34,934 bases of DNA from Prolixibacteraceae bacterium. GTDB taxonomy: Bacteria > Bacteroidota > Bacteroidia > Bacteroidales > Prolixibacteraceae. Below, piece by piece: positions 31,301-34,934 of the stretch. A program made the translations under genes and the position numbers. The number at the start of each line of letters is the position of its first letter. The stretch's first letter is position 1. The stretch spans positions 1,650 to 36,583 of the forward strand of contig DPRM01000087.1 of assembly GCA_003537645.1 (NCBI GenBank), in the 5' to 3' direction. The notes beneath the pieces are model-generated. The model searched no databases, was not told the DNA's origin, and worked only from the letters and a program-made list of their open reading frames with translations.

Positions 31301-32743
31301 ATGACCAAACACAATGAGGCTTCACGGCGGTTGTTTCTGAAACAGGCTGCTGCATTATCATCTATAATGGTAATTCCAACCATACTAACCAAAGCCATGT
31401 CGGGCGTTGATGCGCCTTTGGCCGGACTGGCAAGCGCCGGAGAACGTGTTAACCTGGCTTGCATCGGCATCGGAAATCAGGGTGGATCGGATGTTAATTC
31501 GATGTACAATACCGGATTGTGCAATATTGTTGCGCTGTGCGATACCGATATTGGTGCGCCGCATACGTTGAAAGTATTAGAGAAATTTCCAGATGTTCCG
31601 CGCTTTCAGGATTTCAGGAAAATGTTCGATAAAATGGCCAGTCAGATTGATGCTGTTTTGGTTGGTGTTCCCGATCATTCACATTTCCCTATCACCATGC
31701 TGGCCATGAGTTTGGGCAAACCTGTTTTTGTTGAAAAACCGATGGGCCGCACTTTCAACGAAGTTGAACTGATGATTAAAGGTGCCCAAAAATACAAGGT
31801 GGTTACCCAAATGGGCAATCAGGGACATTCGGAAGCAAACTATTTTCAGTTTAAAGCATGGACCGAAGCCGGAATTATTAAAGATGTAACCTCGATTACT
31901 GCGCACATGAATTCGGCACGGCGCTGGCACGGTTGGGACACTAAAATGACCAAATTCCCAAATGCCGAACCAATTCCCGAAACACTTGACTGGGATACCT
32001 GGTTGATGGCCGTTAAAGAGCACGATTACAATAAAGATTTTATCAACGGACAGTGGCGCTGCTGGTACGATTTCGGTATGGGCGCATTGGGCGACTGGGG
32101 CGCTCACATTATCGATACTGCTCACGAATTCCTGAATCTGGGCTTGCCTTACGAAGTTGATCCGGTGAAACTTGAAGGCCACAATCCATTCTTTTTCCCG
32201 ATGTCGTCAACTCTTTCGTTTAAATTTCCGAAGAGAGGAAATATGCCTGCCTGCGAAATTATGTGGTACGATGGCGTAAACAATGTCCCTCAGGTTCCTG
32301 AAGGATATGGAGTTTCGGAACTCGATCCGAATATTCCGCCAACAAGTGTGGGCAAAATACAACCTGCCAAACTAAATCCGGGTAAAATTATCTACGGTAA
32401 AGATTTGATTTTCAAGGGAGGATCGCATGGATCAACTTTGTCGATTATTCCGGCAGAAAAGGCAAAGGAAATGGAGTCTAAATTACCTGAAGTCGCAAAG
32501 AGTCCTTCAAATCACTATGCTAATTTCCTGAAAGCGGTAAAGGGAGAAGAGAAAACCCGCTCACCATTCGAGATTGCCGGTCCGTTGAGTCAGGTTTTTA
32601 ATCTGGGAGTTTTGGCACAGCAACTCAATACTAAACTGGTTTTCGACCGCGAAACCAAGCAAATTACAAATAACAAACTGGCTAATCAAATGCTCGTTGG
32701 TGCACCTCCGCGCAAAGGTTGGGAACAATACTACAAACTGTAA
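31301..32743 (+). CDS. Tat-exported Gfo/Idh/MocA family oxidoreductase
   Basis: A 480-residue NAD(P)-dependent oxidoreductase family member. The N-terminus has a Tat motif, SRRLFLK, and a hydrophobic stretch (AAALSSIMVIPTIL), so the enzyme is probably exported with its cofactor bound. The Rossmann motif is ACIGIGNQGG. VFVEKPMGRT is the family EKP motif, with the lysine expected in catalysis, and GALGDWGAHIIDTAHEF holds the likely active-site histidine. The C-terminal part is the usual beta-sheet domain. Exported members of this family in other bacteria act on glycosidic sugars by transient oxidation, so a glycosidase-like activity on a plant glycan side chain is conceivable. It lies 103 bases after the GH51 gene, with its own promoter. 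Confidence 0.9.
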   Translation: MTKHNEASRRLFLKQAAALSSIMVIPTILTKAMSGVDAPLAGLASAGERVNLACIGIGNQGGSDVNSMYNTGLCNIVALCDTDIGAPHTLKVLEKFPDVPRFQDFRKMFDKMASQIDAVLVGVPDHSHFPITMLAMSLGKPVFVEKPMGRTFNEVELMIKGAQKYKVVTQMGNQGHSEANYFQFKAWTEAGIIKDVTSITAHMNSARRWHGWDTKMTKFPNAEPIPETLDWDTWLMAVKEHDYNKDFINGQWRCWYDFGMGALGDWGAHIIDTAHEFLNLGLPYEVDPVKLEGHNPFFFPMSSTLSFKFPKRGNMPACEIMWYDGVNNVPQVPEGYGVSELDPNIPPTSVGKIQPAKLNPGKIIYGKDLIFKGGSHGSTLSIIPAEKAKEMESKLPEVAKSPSNHYANFLKAVKGEEKTRSPFEIAGPLSQVFNLGVLAQQLNTKLVFDRETKQITNNKLANQMLVGAPPRKGWEQYYKL

Positions 32744-32762
32744 TCGGTTTCCTGAAAAATTG

Positions 32763-32795
32763 ACGAAGCCCGGAGCGAATTGTTCCGGGCTTCGT
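32763..32795. terminator. Bidirectional terminator between converging genes
   Basis: A perfect 12-bp stem, ACGAAGCCCGGA/TCCGGGCTTCGT (32763-32774 with 32784-32795), lies between the oxidoreductase stop and the stop of the minus-strand gene. Rightward it is followed by TGTTTGTGT, and leftward by CAATTTTTC, so it can serve both. Confidence 0.75.
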
Positions 32796-32807
32796 TGTTT
32801 GTGTAAA

Positions 32808-33557
32808 TTACTCTTCCGAAAGAAAGATTTGTTCGACGATGGAAGTTTTTACAATGAATACAAATTCTTCCAGAACTTCCAATTCATCATCGGTAAGATT
32901 TAGATTGTTATAGGCTTCGTATAAACCTTGAATACGATCGATGTCGCCCATTCGTGTAAGTCCCATCAGTAAGGCAGTGAGGTAGTTAAACGCTTCGATA
33001 TGATGGATCCATGTTCGGCCTGCAAAAAGCGATTGCATTGTGAACGTTGTAACAGGGCCATCTTCTTCGGGCGGTAAACTAACAAATAGTGAATTCGTCC
33101 ATAAAATTTTCAGCAAAGCATAGTCCGGAAACATCGAATAGTATTCCTGAAGTTTTTCCTCGTAGTCGGGAGCGTCTTCGGCTCTAAGTATAATTAGTTC
33201 AAGGAAGTACGAAGCCGGGTTCTCGGGTGTTTCATTCCTGAAATCATTCAGTAGTCGCCTGGCAGCCTCCGGATTTTCGTTGGTTATGTCATAAACCTGG
33301 GTAAATAATTCACACGCTCCGTCGCTAAGCTCATGGTTGGCCAAACCCAGCATTTCGCTGGTAAACACCTTGTCGGTCACCTCAAAATCAAAATCGGCCA
33401 AATACTCTTCCGAATATTGATCAACCAGTTCCGGTGAAACTATATTTGAGATTACATGTGCGGTTAAACGCCAAAATTTTTCATATTCTTCGTCATCTAA
33501 ATCGTTGCGGTTACTTTGCAGTCTCTGGAACAGCTCGCCTTGTTCTTTTATCGTCAT
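32808..33557 (-). CDS. Helical protein of unknown function, downstream part of an amber-split gene
   Basis: From the first ATG (33557) the product has 249 residues, acidic and almost wholly helical, with tetratricopeptide-like segments such as ASYFLELIILRAEDAPDYEE and ALLKILWTNSLFVSLPPEED. I recognise no family. The frame is open for 38 more codons upstream of this ATG, up to the TAG that ends the gene at 33672-34163, and that frame is the same one. The 38 codons give protein-like sequence, SKINRIIAQLERTAGPGNFD then FEIIDDEDEFDEAGEFDR, with no ATG, GTG or TTG start. This part is therefore most likely the C-terminal portion of a longer protein. Re-initiation at 33557, helped by a weak AGGTG, is the alternative. 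Confidence 0.65.
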   Translation of the reverse strand: MTIKEQGELFQRLQSNRNDLDDEEYEKFWRLTAHVISNIVSPELVDQYSEEYLADFDFEVTDKVFTSEMLGLANHELSDGACELFTQVYDITNENPEAARRLLNDFRNETPENPASYFLELIILRAEDAPDYEEKLQEYYSMFPDYALLKILWTNSLFVSLPPEEDGPVTTFTMQSLFAGRTWIHHIEAFNYLTALLMGLTRMGDIDRIQGLYEAYNNLNLTDDELEVLEEFVFIVKTSIVEQIFLSEE

Positions 33558-33674
33558 CCGGTCGAATTCACCTGCTTCATCAAATTCATCTTCATCGTCG
33601 ATAATTTCGAAGTCGAAGTTTCCGGGGCCCGCGGTTCGCTCAAGTTGGGCGATTATCCGGTTAATTTTCGACTA
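33558..33674 (-). other. In-frame TAG and 38-codon open linker joining two gene halves
   Basis: On the minus strand the TAG at 33674-33672 is followed by 38 sense codons that run without interruption into the ATG at 33557. The join reads KPFFVNGPYDD, stop, SKINRIIAQLERTAG. TAG is a normal terminal codon for nadC, the TPR gene and the sigma gene here, so a global reassignment is unlikely. A nonsense mutation, programmed read-through or a base error would each explain it. Confidence 0.75.
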
Positions 33675-34163
33675 GTCATCATAAGGGCCATTCACAAAAA
33701 AGGGTTTGCCATCCTTGCCGCACTCAATGTCAATCAGTTCAACCTCGTCAGTATCTTCTTCGAGCATAAACTGGGTAACCGAAGTAAAGTCTTTATGAGG
33801 TTTGAACCCGAATTCTTCGGCATATTCGAGTCCGGCAAATACAATGTTGTGAGCGAGCGTGTAGCTAATTGGCTCAAATACAATGTACTCCATTCCTTCT
33901 TTCTTTTCCTGATATTCGGCTTCAGGAATATTAAAAAGGTATTGCGTATTTTTTACGCCAAGGCAAAACAAATCAACCAGATACATGCAGGAGGTAATGT
34001 TTCCGTTGGTATGGTTTCGGGCAACAACAACATGTGCCACGCCCTGTTCTTTCCATTCGGTATTTACCAAACATTCGAAAACAGGCAGACTGCGTGCTTT
34101 TTTCCGAATGTAATTCTCCGGACTTAGCATCTGGATTACCTTCCCCATTTTTTTCTTTGCCAT
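33672..34163 (-). CDS. Conserved-looking protein of unknown function, upstream part of an amber-split gene
   Basis: From the ATG at 34163 the product has 163 residues (MAKKKMGKVIQMLSPENYIR). An ATG at 34205 would add 14 residues of less typical sequence. The domain is mixed alpha/beta, with SLPVFECLVNTEWKEQGVAH, VVVARNHTNGNITSCMYLVD, LFCLGVKNTQYLF and TLAHNIVFAGLEYAEEFGF. This looks like a well-conserved soluble domain, but I cannot name its function. It ends at TAG directly after GPYDD, and the reading frame continues open into the next segment. Without the stop, the combined protein would have about 451 residues. No signal peptide or membrane helix is visible. Confidence 0.7.
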   Translation of the reverse strand: MAKKKMGKVIQMLSPENYIRKKARSLPVFECLVNTEWKEQGVAHVVVARNHTNGNITSCMYLVDLFCLGVKNTQYLFNIPEAEYQEKKEGMEYIVFEPISYTLAHNIVFAGLEYAEEFGFKPHKDFTSVTQFMLEEDTDEVELIDIECGKDGKPFFVNGPYDD

Positions 34164-34371
34164 TTTTCTTATATTATTGATTGTAATTGATTGATTTTTT
34201 GCCACTGCGAAGATAGACTTTTAGTGCCTTTTTTAATGTCATGTTGGTTGGATCAGTGTCGGATTTGATTATAAATCTTCTGGAATTTTAACATGAACGC
34301 GCGAATATTTAATTTTACTTTGTTTCAAAAATTTATGCAGATAAAATTTACAGCTTGCTTTAACTTGTTTT

Positions 34372-34934
34372 ATGAAAGCTTTCTTTCTGATCATTGCCTT
34401 TGCCTGTAGTGTTTTTCAAGCCCGAAGCCAGGTTGTGATCAATGAATTTATGGCTTCGAATACAGGTTTAATTCAGGATCCCGATTTTGGCGCATCCGCC
34501 GACTGGATTGAACTTTACAATGCAGGAACTGCCACTGTAAACCTGAATGGTTATGCGATTACCGACAATATCTCGAACCCGCAAAAGTGGAAAATTACCA
34601 GCGATATTGAATTGGAACCTAAATCATTCATCCTGATTTGGGCCGATGATCTGGCTACCGGGCTACATACCAGTTTCAAGCTTTCGGCCGAAGGCGAGGA
34701 ACTTGGATTGACCGATCCTTCAGGTAAAATGATTGATTATTTGATTTTTAGCATTCAGGATCCAAATATTTCGATGGGACGAATTACTGACGGCGCAGCT
34801 CATTGGGGCTTTTTCAGTCAGCCAACTCCGGGAAAACCCAACGGAAGCGACAGTTTTAAAGGCATCGTAAAAAACCAGCCAGATTTTACTCCATTGGGCG
34901 GCATCTTCAATCAGCCAATATCAATTATCCTGAA
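34372..34934 (+). CDS. Secreted lamin-tail-domain protein (3' end outside window)
   Basis: The visible 187 codons encode a signal peptide (MKAFFLIIAFACSVFQARSQ) and then a lamin tail domain at about residues 21-130: VVINEFMASNTGLIQDPDFG, ADWIELYNAG, VNLNGYAITDN, PQKWKI, LEPKSFILIWAD, FKLSAEGEELGLTDPSG and MIDYLIF follow the domain's usual order. After GFFSQPTPGKPNG a second domain begins, PDFTPLGGIFNQPISI, resembling the start of a chitobiase-type C-terminal domain often found after lamin tails. In Bacteroidota such proteins often continue into a CotH-like or other secreted module, which cannot be checked here. It is divergent from the amber-split gene. I see no clear TAnnTTTG promoter. Confidence 0.85.
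   Translation, partial: MKAFFLIIAFACSVFQARSQVVINEFMASNTGLIQDPDFGASADWIELYNAGTATVNLNGYAITDNISNPQKWKITSDIELEPKSFILIWADDLATGLHTSFKLSAEGEELGLTDPSGKMIDYLIFSIQDPNISMGRITDGAAHWGFFSQPTPGKPNGSDSFKGIVKNQPDFTPLGGIFNQPISIIL

Noticed and set aside
33516..34127. Plus-strand 203-codon open frame across the amber-split gene
   Set aside because: It is antisense to two segments with protein-like composition, has no promoter or leader, and its translation is rich in Phe/Ile/Val runs typical of a complementary frame.
32808..34163. Genome-wide amber reassignment (for example pyrrolysine or glutamine)
   Set aside because: TAG ends nadC, the TPR gene and the sigma gene in this window at family-typical lengths, so only a local event can explain the split gene.

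Overview
The window looks like the chromosome of a Bacteroidota bacterium, most likely a Bacteroidales/Marinilabiliales-type glycan degrader. The evidence is a SusC/SusD pair behind an ECF sigma factor and a FecR anti-sigma factor, a five-helix cytochrome b SdhC, CarboxypepD_reg-like domains, many promoters of the Bacteroidota form TTG-N19-22-TAnnTTTG, and few Shine-Dalgarno sequences. Placement below phylum is inference from gene types only.

Layout. Bases 1-676 (-) hold nearly all of a succinate dehydrogenase cytochrome b gene. A tRNA-Arg(CCU) with its own promoter and a strong terminator follows (893-1139, +). Bases 1180-2936 (-) are a translationally coupled pair, an exported RraA-like protein and a Tat-type sugar isomerase/epimerase. 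Bases 3094-5542 (-) hold a PspC-domain membrane protein, a PadR repressor and a small secreted protein with three EEWM-type repeats. Bases 6011-18389 (-) are a long housekeeping block: IMP dehydrogenase, a hotdog thioesterase, a PpiD/SurA-like foldase, a CNNM/CorC protein, LptC, and then a tight nadB-nadC-coaX-outer membrane protein-TPR operon closed by a 24-bp hairpin terminator. Bases 18451-20791 (-) are a two-component system, divergent from a secreted His/Met-rich protein gene (20932-21750, +). The shared intergenic region carries a helically phased TTAAC array.

Bases 22300-32743 (+) form a small polysaccharide utilisation locus: ECF sigma, FecR, a SusC with an N-terminal STN signalling domain, SusD, a secreted GH51 arabinofuranosidase and a Tat-type Gfo/Idh/MocA oxidoreductase. 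The expected logic is that glycan binding at SusC releases the sigma factor through FecR. The enzymes downstream have their own promoters. Arabinose-containing pectin or xylan is the likely target, inferred from GH51.

Bases 32808-34163 (-) carry two open segments in one reading frame separated by a single TAG, which looks like one gene interrupted by an amber codon. The window ends in a lamin-tail-domain secreted protein (+). The leads I rate highest are the amber-split gene, the TTAAC array and a candidate small RNA near 21864-22003 (-). I saw no CRISPR array, insertion sequence or phage module.
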